Below are positions 7,540-15,156 of a stretch of 64,000 bases of DNA, one piece after another. The DNA comes from CBDFHV01 sp965247705. GTDB taxonomy: Bacteria > Pseudomonadota > Alphaproteobacteria > Rhodospirillales > CAMCUA01. The DNA is taken from positions 1 to 64,000 of the forward strand of contig CBDFHV010000076.1 in NCBI GenBank assembly GCA_965247705.1, read 5' to 3'. The translations under genes were made by a program, and so were the position numbers. Position 1 is the first letter of the stretch. Every line of letters begins with the position of its first letter. The notes under the pieces were generated by a model. It was not told where the DNA came from. It did no database searches and worked only from the letters and a program-made list of their open reading frames with translations.

Positions 7540-7638
7540 ATGAACGAGCAAACGCTTGACCGTATCCGAACCGCCATTGCCGATTGCGGCCTCGATAATC
7601 TGGTTGCGGTGTCGCCGGAGAATATCGTTTACGCCGCC
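7540..7638 (+). pseudogene. 5' stub of an M24 (creatinase/prolidase-like) gene
   Basis: From the ATG at 7540 the frame reads MNEQTLDRIRTAIADCGL followed by DNLVAVSPENIVYAA, the N-terminal start of creatinase-type M24 proteins (helix, then LVxxSPENxxY). It breaks off where the convergent E1-beta gene ends (stop at 7629-7631), after which the frame only mirrors the antisense gene. It is a remnant of about 33 codons of a gene truncated by rearrangement. Confidence 0.55.
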
Positions 7639-8615
7639 AGGGCCTCGCGGGCGCGGGCGGCGATGCGTTCCGCCGTGACCCGGTACTCGTTTTCCATCGT
7701 CTCGGCATAGGGGGCGGGCATGCGGGGGGCGCCGATTCGATGCACGAAGGTGGCCAGCGAGCCCGCGCAGGCCTCCGCCACGTCGGCCGCGATCTCGGCC
7801 CCGAAGCCGCCCACCTGGACCGACTCGTGCGCGATAAGAAGGCGCTTGGTCTTGCGCACGGACGCGTAGACGGCGACTTTGTCCCAGGGCCACAGGGTGC
7901 GCAAGTCGATCACCTCCACCGACGCGCCATCGCGGGACAGGGCCTCCGCCGCCTCGACGGCGAGCCGGGTCATCTTGGACCACGAGACGATGGTCAAATC
8001 GGTCCCCTCGAGGAGCGTCTTCGCCTTGCCGATGGGGAGCAGAGAAGCCTCGCCCTCCACCACATCGCCGGTCGTGGCCCACAGCTCCTTGTGTTCCATG
8101 AGCACCACCGGGTCGTCGCAGCGGATGGCGGCCTTCAGGAGCCCCTTGCCGTCGGCCGGCGTGGACGGCGCCACCACGATCAGCCCCGGGGTGTGGACGA
8201 ACCAGGCCTCCGTCGACTGGGAGTGCTGGGCGGCGGCCCCCTTGCGCATGCCGATGGCTTGGCGCACCACCAGGGGCACCCGCGCCTGGCCACCGAACAT
8301 GTAGCGGATCTTGGCCGCCTGGTTGACCAGTTCGTCCACCGCACACATGCCGAAATCGGCCATGCGCAAATCGGCGATGGGCCGCGTTCCGGCGACGGCG
8401 GCGCCGACGGCGGCACCCATAATGGTGTTCTCCGATATCGGCGTGTTGACGATTCGCCGGGGTCCGAACTCGTCGATCAGGCCCTCGTAGTGGGTTCCAC
8501 TGGTGCCCTGGTGGCCCGTGGAAAGGTCTTCGCCCAGGGCCCACACCAAGGAGTCGCGGCGCATCTCCTCGGCCAGGCCCTCGCGGACGGCGTCGGCGAA
8601 CGTGGTCTCGCTCAT
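7629..8615 (-). CDS. 2-oxoacid/acetoin dehydrogenase E1 component, beta subunit
   Basis: A 328-aa transketolase-like E1 beta subunit (Pyr domain, then the C-terminal domain with TIVSWSKM and VIDLRTLWPWD). It pairs with E1 alpha to bind ThDP and decarboxylate a 2-oxoacid or cleave acetoin. The start MSETTF at 8615 overlaps the alpha-subunit stop by 4 nt (ATGA), indicating translational coupling; an in-frame ATG 12 nt upstream is less likely. Sequence style is closer to acetoin-type (AcoB) than to PDH-E1. No E2 or E3 lies in the window. The 3' end lies against a truncated M24 stub, so a rearrangement boundary falls at the operon end. Confidence 0.85.
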   Translation of the reverse strand: MSETTFADAVREGLAEEMRRDSLVWALGEDLSTGHQGTSGTHYEGLIDEFGPRRIVNTPISENTIMGAAVGAAVAGTRPIADLRMADFGMCAVDELVNQAAKIRYMFGGQARVPLVVRQAIGMRKGAAAQHSQSTEAWFVHTPGLIVVAPSTPADGKGLLKAAIRCDDPVVLMEHKELWATTGDVVEGEASLLPIGKAKTLLEGTDLTIVSWSKMTRLAVEAAEALSRDGASVEVIDLRTLWPWDKVAVYASVRKTKRLLIAHESVQVGGFGAEIAADVAEACAGSLATFVHRIGAPRMPAPYAETMENEYRVTAERIAARAREALAA

Positions 8616-9613
8616 GTCGTTCTCCATGGGGTGGGGCCGCCCAGGTCCTGCACGTCGGCGTAGGCCAGCCCGGCGTCGGGGAAGGGGGCGGTCTTGGCCG
8701 CTTCCACCGCTGCCTCGATACGGGCCAGGGCCTCCGCCCGGGCGGCCTCGATTTCGACACGGACGAAACCGTTTTCCAGCAGCCAGGCCGCGCAGCGGCC
8801 GAGGGGCTCGTTCTCGAAATACCGGTCGGTCTCACCCTGCTGCCTGTAGAGCATCTTGTCGCGGGATATGTGCCCCTTCACCCGGTAGGTGCGGGCATGC
8901 AGGAAGTGCGGCCCCAAGCCCGCCCGAATTTTCGCGACCAACTCGGCGGCCTGCTCGTCGACCGCGATCACATCGTTGCCGTCGACGTCGACGGCGGGCA
9001 TGCCAAAAGCGCGGGCGCGGGCCGTGGGTCCGTCGCCGGCGGTGACCGAGCCGGTCACCGTGGAGGAGGCGTACATGTTGTTTTCGCAGACGAACAGGAT
9101 CGGCAGCTCGTAGATCATCGCCCAGTTGAGGGCCTCGTAGAACGGCCCCCGGTTGGTCGTGCCGTCGCCGACGAAGACGGTGACCAGCGCGTCCTCGCCT
9201 TTCAGCACCAGGGCCTGCGCCGCGCCGACGCCCATGGTCAGCCCGTCGGCGAGGACACCGTTGGCGCCCAGCATGCCGACCGAGAAGTCGACGATATGCA
9301 TGGAACCGCCCTTGCCGCCGTTGGTGCCGCCGACACGGCCCATCAGTTCCTTCATCATCGCTTCCGGATTGGCCCCCTTGGCGATGGAGTGGCCGTGGCC
9401 GCGGTGGTTCGACAGGATGTAGTCGCTGCGCCGCAGGTTGGCGCAGACGCCTGTACCGATGGCTTCCTCGCCGATGTATTGGTGGATGGAGCCGTTCACC
9501 AGGCCGTCGTCGTAGGCCTTTTCGGCGCTCTCCTCGAAGGCCCGGATCAGGCACATGGTGCGATAGTGGCCAAACACGCGTTGTGGCCGGTTATCGTGCC
9601 TCGGTTCGTTCAT
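8612..9613 (-). CDS. 2-oxoacid/acetoin dehydrogenase E1 component, alpha subunit
   Basis: A 333-aa ThDP-binding E1 alpha. The ThDP/Mg motif runs from GDG (149-151, FVGDGTTNRG) to NN (178-179, CENN), with the usual spacing. NHRGHGHSIAKG (about 69-80) is the conserved cofactor/phosphorylation-loop region, and GGKGGSMHI and GANGVLADG are typical of the acetoin/PDH alpha family. It forms a heterotetramer with the overlapping beta subunit. It lies 29 nt downstream of the acetolactate-synthase-like gene. Substrate is uncertain: acetoin, pyruvate or a branched 2-oxoacid. Confidence 0.87.
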   Translation of the reverse strand: MNEPRHDNRPQRVFGHYRTMCLIRAFEESAEKAYDDGLVNGSIHQYIGEEAIGTGVCANLRRSDYILSNHRGHGHSIAKGANPEAMMKELMGRVGGTNGGKGGSMHIVDFSVGMLGANGVLADGLTMGVGAAQALVLKGEDALVTVFVGDGTTNRGPFYEALNWAMIYELPILFVCENNMYASSTVTGSVTAGDGPTARARAFGMPAVDVDGNDVIAVDEQAAELVAKIRAGLGPHFLHARTYRVKGHISRDKMLYRQQGETDRYFENEPLGRCAAWLLENGFVRVEIEAARAEALARIEAAVEAAKTAPFPDAGLAYADVQDLGGPTPWRTT

Positions 9614-9642
9614 TCTGCAAGTCCTCGAGCCATGAGTGGAGA

Positions 9643-11406
9643 TCAGGCGATGCGGTCGCCTTTCTTTACCGGGGCGACCCGGTTGTCGACGGCCGGCAGC
9701 ATCTTGCCTGCATCGCGGGTGACAACCACGTCAATCAGGCTGGGGCCGTCACGATGGGCGATGGCGGCACGGAAGGCGTCGGCCAGCTGGTCGGGGTGCT
9801 CCACCCGGATGCCATGGCATCCCAGCGAGCTAGCGATCTCGGCGTAGTTCAAGTCCGACAGGTCCGACGACTGGTAGCGGCCGCCGAACATGCTGTGCTG
9901 GAGCGCCTTGACGTAGCCCGACGCGGCGTTGTTGACCACCATGACGGTCACCGGAACACGGAGCCGCGCCGCGGTCTCCAGGTCGCCCAGGGTCATGTTG
10001 AGGCCGCCGTCGCCGGTCAGCGCGAAGACCGGCCGGTCCGGGGCGGCCAGCTGCGCCCCGATGCCCCCGGCCACCCCATAGCCGATGGAGGCCATGCCCC
10101 GGTCGACGATGTAGCCGCGGCCGGCGCGCATGGTGTCGTACAGAAGGCCGGTCCAGTGGGCGGCGAACCCGCCGTCGGCGACCAGGATGGCGTCCTCGGG
10201 CAGCACAGTGTTCAACTCGTGGCACAAGCGCGCCATGCTGACCGGCACCTCGTCGGAGGTCAGCCGGGCATCCACCTCGGCCCGCCAGATCTCCTTGCCC
10301 CGAGCGACGTCGGCGAGAAATTCCGCCCGTGCCTCGCGCCGCCGAGGCGCGCCATGGGCGAGGGCGTCCCGCAGATCCGTCAGCCCCTCGCGCGCGTCGC
10401 CGACCATGGCGACGTCGGTCCGTGCCCAGCGGCCGATCTCCTCGGCCAGGATGTCCAGATGGACGATGGGGACGCCGGGGGGCGGCATGGCGTAGCGCTT
10501 GGTGGCGATCTCGCCCAGCTTGCAGCCGACGATTAAGATGGCGTCGGCAACCTCCAACACGTCGTTGGCGGTGCGCGCGTAGCGGCCGAACAGGCCCAGG
10601 GACAGGGGGTGGGTGCAGGCGATGGCGCCCTTGCCCGAAAGGGTATGGGCGACGGGAATCCCTTGGTCCTCGGCGAAGGCGGTCAGGGCGTCGTGGGCCG
10701 CGGAGAGGTGAACCCCGCCGCCGGCCAGGATCACCGGCCGCTCGGCCTCGGAAAGCAGTCGCGCCGCCCGCGCCAGATCGTCGCGGGCCGGCCGGGTGCG
10801 CCGGGACGGGGCGTGCAACGTGGTCGGATCGGCGTAGAGCGCGTCGGCCTCGAAAGAGAAGACCCCGTGGCAGATGTCCTCCGGCACGTCGAGCAGCACC
10901 GGTCCGGGGCGGCCCGACGTGGCGACCGCATAGGCGCGGCGCACGTGTTCGGGAATGCGCTCCCCCACTTCGATGCGGATGACCTCCTTGACCGCCGGGC
11001 GCAGCATGTCCACTTGCCGGGTCTCCTGGGTCATGTTTTTCCACGCGTGGGCCCGGTTGGCGTCGCCGATCATGGCGATCAGGGGAATCCCCGCGTGGAG
11101 CGATTCGGCGAGGGCCGTCAGCAGGTTGGTGGCGCCGGGGCCGAGGGTCGCGTCGCATACGCCGGGCCGCCCCGTCACCCGCGCCCAGGCATCGGCCATG
11201 AAGGCGCCGCTGCGTTCGTCGTTGATCAGGCTGTGGGACAGGCCCAGCTTGCGCACCGCGTCGTAGAAGGGCAGCAACTGAAATCCGGCCATGCCGAACA
11301 TGGGCCCCACATCGTGACGCTTGAACATCTCGGCCAGGGCCTCGCCGCCGGTCAGTTCCATCGTCAGGTTGCTCCCCGCCACCGAGGGGGCCGCCGTGTC
11401 GTCCAT
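9643..11406 (-). CDS. Acetolactate-synthase-like ThDP-dependent enzyme
   Basis: A 587-aa three-domain ThDP enzyme: N-terminal Pyr domain with catalytic Glu64 (INDERSGAFMADAWAR), central domain (~200-330), and C-terminal PP domain with GDGGLNM ... VVNN for ThDP/Mg. It resembles the acetolactate synthase/benzoylformate decarboxylase/glyoxylate carboligase group; no regulatory small subunit is encoded nearby, so a biosynthetic role is unlikely. It probably decarboxylates or carboligates a 2-oxoacid within this operon. It starts at ATG 11406, 15 nt after the SDR stop codon. Substrate cannot be read from the sequence. Confidence 0.82.
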   Translation of the reverse strand: MDDTAAPSVAGSNLTMELTGGEALAEMFKRHDVGPMFGMAGFQLLPFYDAVRKLGLSHSLINDERSGAFMADAWARVTGRPGVCDATLGPGATNLLTALAESLHAGIPLIAMIGDANRAHAWKNMTQETRQVDMLRPAVKEVIRIEVGERIPEHVRRAYAVATSGRPGPVLLDVPEDICHGVFSFEADALYADPTTLHAPSRRTRPARDDLARAARLLSEAERPVILAGGGVHLSAAHDALTAFAEDQGIPVAHTLSGKGAIACTHPLSLGLFGRYARTANDVLEVADAILIVGCKLGEIATKRYAMPPPGVPIVHLDILAEEIGRWARTDVAMVGDAREGLTDLRDALAHGAPRRREARAEFLADVARGKEIWRAEVDARLTSDEVPVSMARLCHELNTVLPEDAILVADGGFAAHWTGLLYDTMRAGRGYIVDRGMASIGYGVAGGIGAQLAAPDRPVFALTGDGGLNMTLGDLETAARLRVPVTVMVVNNAASGYVKALQHSMFGGRYQSSDLSDLNYAEIASSLGCHGIRVEHPDQLADAFRAAIAHRDGPSLIDVVVTRDAGKMLPAVDNRVAPVKKGDRIA

Positions 11407-11421
11407 CGTGGGTCCTCGTGC

Positions 11422-12213
11422 CTATTGGGCGGTCCAGCCGCCGTCGATGGGAAGCGCGATGCCGGTCAGGTTCGCCGCCGCGTCGCTGCACAAATAAAGG
11501 ACCGCGTCGGCGATCTGCTCCGGGGTGGTCGGCTGCTGGGTGGCGTGCTTGTTGCCGACGAACCGCTTGATGGCCTCGGCCTCGTCGACGCCCCAGTCGG
11601 CGGCCCGGGCCCGGATCTGATGCTCCAGCCGGCTGGGCAGCACGTAGCCGGGGCAGATGGCGTTGCAGGTCACCCCATGCTCCGCCGCCTCCAGGGCGAC
11701 GCACTTGGTCAGGCCCACCAGGCCGTGCTTGGAAGCGACGTAGGCGGACCGCGCCGGCGAAGCGATCAGCCCGTGGGAGGAGGCGGTATTGACGATCCGG
11801 CCCCACCCTTTGGCGTACATGTACGGCACCGCGAGCTGGGTGCAGTAGAAGGCTGCCGAAAGGTTGATGGCGATCACCTCTTCCCACTTGTCGTGAGGAA
11901 AATCCTCGATTCGGTCCGGATGCTGGATGCCGGCGTTGTTCATCAGCACGTCGACTCCGCCGAAGCGCTTTTCGGCGTCCTCGAACAGGTCCTTGATCTG
12001 GTCGGGCTTGAGCATGTTGGCGCCGTTGAAGAAGACCCGCACCCCGTGGGTCGCCTCGATGTCGGCGAGGATGCGCTCGATCTCGGCGGCATCGCCGAGC
12101 CCGTTGAGCATGATGTTGCAACCCTGGCTCGCCAAGCGGCGCGCCGTGGCCAGCCCGATGCCGCTGGTGGAGCCGGTCACCAGGGCGGTCTTGCCCTTGA
12201 GGCGCTCGAACAT
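11422..12213 (-). CDS. 3-hydroxybutyrate dehydrogenase-like SDR
   Basis: A 263-aa classical short-chain dehydrogenase: Rossmann TGSTSGIG near the N-terminus, NNAGIQ, catalytic Ser (TASSHGL) and YVASK, then ICPGYVLPSRLEHQI typical of D-3-hydroxybutyrate dehydrogenase, which interconverts 3-hydroxybutyrate and acetoacetate with NAD. The chosen ATG at 12213 follows AGGGAGAA; a longer frame to 12261 adds a non-family basic peptide. Being in an operon with ThDP enzymes, it may act on a related hydroxyacid or acyloin. It lies 70 nt downstream of the repeat-domain protein and 15 nt before the acetolactate-synthase-like gene. Confidence 0.85.
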   Translation of the reverse strand: MFERLKGKTALVTGSTSGIGLATARRLASQGCNIMLNGLGDAAEIERILADIEATHGVRVFFNGANMLKPDQIKDLFEDAEKRFGGVDVLMNNAGIQHPDRIEDFPHDKWEEVIAINLSAAFYCTQLAVPYMYAKGWGRIVNTASSHGLIASPARSAYVASKHGLVGLTKCVALEAAEHGVTCNAICPGYVLPSRLEHQIRARAADWGVDEAEAIKRFVGNKHATQQPTTPEQIADAVLYLCSDAAANLTGIALPIDGGWTAQ

Positions 12214-12283
12214 GCGTCGTTTTCTCCCTGATTTCGGGCGGCCAGGGTAAAGCAGTTTCAACGCCGGGGCGATGGCCTGTCGG

Positions 12284-13084
12284 TCACGTCGTCTCGGCGC
12301 CGATCATCAAGTCGACGAAGGCCCGGCAGGTCATCCCCGGCTTGGCGCCCCGCGCCCGGGCCGCCCCGTTGACATGGGAAAGGATGCCGTCTTCGTAGGT
12401 CGATCGGGCATCGCCGATGCGGGCGCTTGCCGCCGTCACCGTGACACCGGCGATACCGCGGCGATCCAGGTCCGGCAGCCGCGAGACCGTGGCCGATCCG
12501 GCGTCGTTGAAGACGGCGGCCAGCACGTCGGGACGCTTGCCCCAACTTGGATCGTTGCGCAGCAGATCGCCGTGGGAGCCGGTGACGACAACACGGCCCA
12601 GGTCCTCCCCCCGCACCAGCGAGGTCGAGTCGCAGCCCACCACCAGCGCCTCCCCGGGATGGTCGCGGAGGATGAACCGGGCCTCCTCGTAGGCCGGAAC
12701 TTTGCCGGTGCGGCTTGGCGCCAGCCGCATGAAACGGGCGCATGCCGTCGTCTCCTGTCCGGGCCGGCAGCCGGCGGCACGTGCCGTTTCGTTCACCCGC
12801 CCGATGGTCCCTCGGGACAGGGAAGCGCCGTCGCCGATGGTGGCCGTGGGGCCATCGACCACGGCGCCGGCGACCGACAGGGTATCGAGGTAGGCCAGGG
12901 CGCCGATCCCCGCCTCGTCCTTGCCGATCCCGGCGTCATGGAGGATGACGCCCCGCAGGCCCGCCTTCGCCACCAGATAGCCGGAATAGACGCCCCCATG
13001 GGAGGCGGCGATGCCGATCTTTCCTTCGGCCTCGGGACCGAACTTGGTGGCGGAATCGCGGATCAGGATGTCGTCGTCGGACAT
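12284..13084 (-). CDS. Conserved protein of unknown function with two-fold internal repeat
   Basis: I do not recognise a named family. The 266-aa protein has an internal duplication: residues ~22-119 (SHGGVYSGY, then VILHDAG, then IGDGASLSRG, VNETARAAGCRPG and ARFM) align with ~164-260 (GSHGDLLRN, then VFNDAG, then IGDARSTYEDG, VNGAARARGAKPG and FVDLM). Half one is longer in the middle (GIGKDEAGIGALAYLD). The shared [AG]SHG, [HN]DAG and IGD motifs could form a ligand or metal site in a pseudo-dimer. No signal peptide or membrane segment is visible. It is the first gene of the minus-strand ThDP operon, so it probably has a catabolic role. The start MSDDD at 13084 precedes the conserved region. 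Confidence 0.7.
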   Translation of the reverse strand: MSDDDILIRDSATKFGPEAEGKIGIAASHGGVYSGYLVAKAGLRGVILHDAGIGKDEAGIGALAYLDTLSVAGAVVDGPTATIGDGASLSRGTIGRVNETARAAGCRPGQETTACARFMRLAPSRTGKVPAYEEARFILRDHPGEALVVGCDSTSLVRGEDLGRVVVTGSHGDLLRNDPSWGKRPDVLAAVFNDAGSATVSRLPDLDRRGIAGVTVTAASARIGDARSTYEDGILSHVNGAARARGAKPGMTCRAFVDLMIGAETT

Positions 13085-13310
13085 GGATGCCGTGCAAGTG
13101 CTCTTACAGAGGGCGCACCGGATTACGGCGGATCGTTGGCTGGCCTTCCTGGATACTGTTCGAACCAAGAGATTTGAGCAAGTGCTCTCACTGAGCGCTC
13201 AGGTTCAGGCCCTTCCGAGAGCGGCGTGAGCGCTCTGTGAGGTATGGCGAGGCTTGTGTCCAGAGTCTTGTTCAATTTGACCACGGCGCCGGTTCGTCGA
13301 GGGCAAGCCA
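13085..13310. other. Promoter region of the minus-strand ThDP operon
   Basis: This 226-bp stretch presumably carries the operon promoter. It includes scattered AGCGCT(C/T)-like words (13193-13233) but no clear palindrome or sigma-70 hexamers that I can defend. Confidence 0.25.
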
Positions 13311-13493
13311 TCAGGCTACCTCGACGGTCAACCAGATGAGCTCCTTGGTCTCGAACGTGCTCTGCCAAACCTTCCGTCCGACCTCCGGCAACATATGGAC
13401 GTCTTTCTCCATAATCTCGCCGAGAACGGGAACCGCGAGATCCTCGGTCGCCTCCCCATATTGAACGATGAACTTCTGACCCGTCGACTTGGT
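13311..13493 (-). pseudogene. C-terminal fragment of an unrecognised gene
   Basis: An open frame of about 60 codons ending in TGA at 13311-13313 reads STGQKFIVQYGEATEDLAVP ... MLPEVGRKVWQSTFETKELI and so on. Its third codon positions are mostly G or C, as in real genes here. It has no start codon: a TAG at 13494-13496 blocks it upstream, and the adjacent minus-strand frame continues there (HSGVQRIEADPVDQVDG), so a frameshift or truncation is likely. I cannot assign a family. Confidence 0.35.
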
Positions 13494-13541
13494 CTACCGG
13501 ATCGGCTTCAATCCGCTGCACGCCCGAGTGTGGATAGGACA

Positions 13542-15083
13542 ATGAGTCAAATCGTACTCGCACCAGGTGCGGTAACCCTGGCCCAGTGGCGGGAAGTCTT
13601 CCAGGGCGCCGCGCCGAGCCTCGATCCCGGGTGCCGGAGCGGCGTCGAACCCGCGGCGGCCATGGTGGCAATGATCGCGTCGACCGGCGAGCCGGTCTAC
13701 GGCATCAACACCGGGTTCGGCAAGCTGGCGGGCGTTCGCATCGAGGCGGCGGAGCTCTCCCGGCTGCAACGCAACATCGTCCTGTCCCATGCCGCGGGGG
13801 TCGGCGAGCCGACGCCGGCGCTCGTGGTGCGGCTGATGATGGCCTTGAAGATGGCGAGCCTCGCCCAGGGCGCTTCGGGGGTCCGCTTTGCCACCCTGGC
13901 GCTGATGGCGGACATGCTGGAACGGGACATTGTGCCGCTGGTGCCGGCCCAGGGCTCGGTCGGCGCCTCGGGCGATCTCGCGCCCCTGGCCCACATGGCC
14001 GCGGCAATGATCGGCGTCGGCGACGTCTTCGACCGGGGAAGCCGCCGCGCCGCGGCCGCCGCGTTCGGCGACGCCGGGCTGGCGCCCCTCGAACTGGGGC
14101 CGAAGGAGGGACTGGCGCTGCTCAACGGCACCCAGTTCTCGACCGCCCATGCCCTCGCCGGCCTCTTCGATGCGGAACGCCTCTTGCAGGTGGCGCTGGT
14201 GACCGGGGCGCTCGCCACCGACGCGGCCAAGGGATCGGACGGCCCCTTCGATGCGCGCCTTCACGTGTTGCGAGGCCATCGCGGGCAGATCGAGACCGCC
14301 GCGGCACTGCGGGACCTGATGGACGGCAGCGCCATCCGTGCCTCTCATCTGCGGAACGACGACCGTCTCCAGGATCCCTACTGCCTGCGCTGCCAGCCCC
14401 AGGTGATGGGCGCCTGCCTGGATCTCCTGCGCCATGGGGCGGCGACACTCGGCACCGAGGCCAACGGCGTCTCCGACAACCCCCTGGTCTTCGTCGACAC
14501 GGGGGAAGTGTTGTCGGGCGGCAACTTTCACGGCCAATGCGTGGCCTTCGCCGCCGATGTCATGGCCCTGGCGATCTGCGAGATTGGGTCCCTGGCCGAG
14601 CGGCGCGTGGCCATGCTGATCGATCCCGCCCTGTCGCGCTTGCCTGCTTTCCTGACCAGCCAACCGGGACTTAACTCCGGCTTCATGATCCCGCAGGTGG
14701 TCGCCGCGGCGCTGGTCGCCGAGAACAAGCAGCGCGCGGCGCCGGCATCGATCGATTCGATCCCCACCTCGGCCAACCAGGAGGACCATGTGTCGATGGC
14801 CGCCCTCGGCGCGCGGCGCCTGCTGGCGATGACCGGGAACCTAGCCAATATCCTGGGGATCGAGCTTCTGGTCGCGGCACAGGGATGCGATTTCCACGCG
14901 CCGCTCGCCTCGAGCCCGCCGCTCGAGCGCGTCCGCAAGCGGCTGCGGGACGCGGTGCCCCATCTCGACGAAGACCGCTTCTTCGCGCCGGACATGGAGA
15001 AGGCGGCGGCTCTGGTGCGCTCCGGCGCGATCCTGGACGCCGTCGGCGGCCTCCCCCTGCCCGGCATCGAGGCGCCGCCGTGA
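13542..15083 (+). CDS. hutH: Histidine ammonia-lyase
   Basis: A 513-aa aromatic amino acid lyase that deaminates L-histidine to trans-urocanate. The MIO prosthetic group should form autocatalytically from Ala142-Ser143-Gly144 (GSVGASGDLAPLAHM). The substrate Tyr/Asn region (YGINTGFGKL, ~53-61) and the NPLVF and FHGQ motifs are present. Length fits HutH. The start at ATG 13542 was chosen because MSQIVLAPG begins the family domain; upstream in-frame sequence is non-homologous. hutU follows 73 nt downstream. hutI, hutG/F and the HutC repressor are not in the window. No clear HutC operator is visible upstream. Confidence 0.93.
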   Translation: MSQIVLAPGAVTLAQWREVFQGAAPSLDPGCRSGVEPAAAMVAMIASTGEPVYGINTGFGKLAGVRIEAAELSRLQRNIVLSHAAGVGEPTPALVVRLMMALKMASLAQGASGVRFATLALMADMLERDIVPLVPAQGSVGASGDLAPLAHMAAAMIGVGDVFDRGSRRAAAAAFGDAGLAPLELGPKEGLALLNGTQFSTAHALAGLFDAERLLQVALVTGALATDAAKGSDGPFDARLHVLRGHRGQIETAAALRDLMDGSAIRASHLRNDDRLQDPYCLRCQPQVMGACLDLLRHGAATLGTEANGVSDNPLVFVDTGEVLSGGNFHGQCVAFAADVMALAICEIGSLAERRVAMLIDPALSRLPAFLTSQPGLNSGFMIPQVVAAALVAENKQRAAPASIDSIPTSANQEDHVSMAALGARRLLAMTGNLANILGIELLVAAQGCDFHAPLASSPPLERVRKRLRDAVPHLDEDRFFAPDMEKAAALVRSGAILDAVGGLPLPGIEAPP

Positions 15084-15156
15084 CCGCTTTCCCAGCCCGG
15101 ACTGGACAAGGGTCCCGCGGTCTCGCCGACCCAATCCCATCCACAGGTGCCGGCCA

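Noticed and set aside
9830..12121. 763-codon minus-strand frame across the synthase-like and SDR genes
   Set aside because: Out-of-frame shadow of two well-supported genes, rich in Arg/Gly/Pro, without motifs.
13011..13229. Small plus-strand frame opposite the operon start
   Set aside because: Mostly antisense to the repeat-domain gene and its leader; no ribosome site or similarity.
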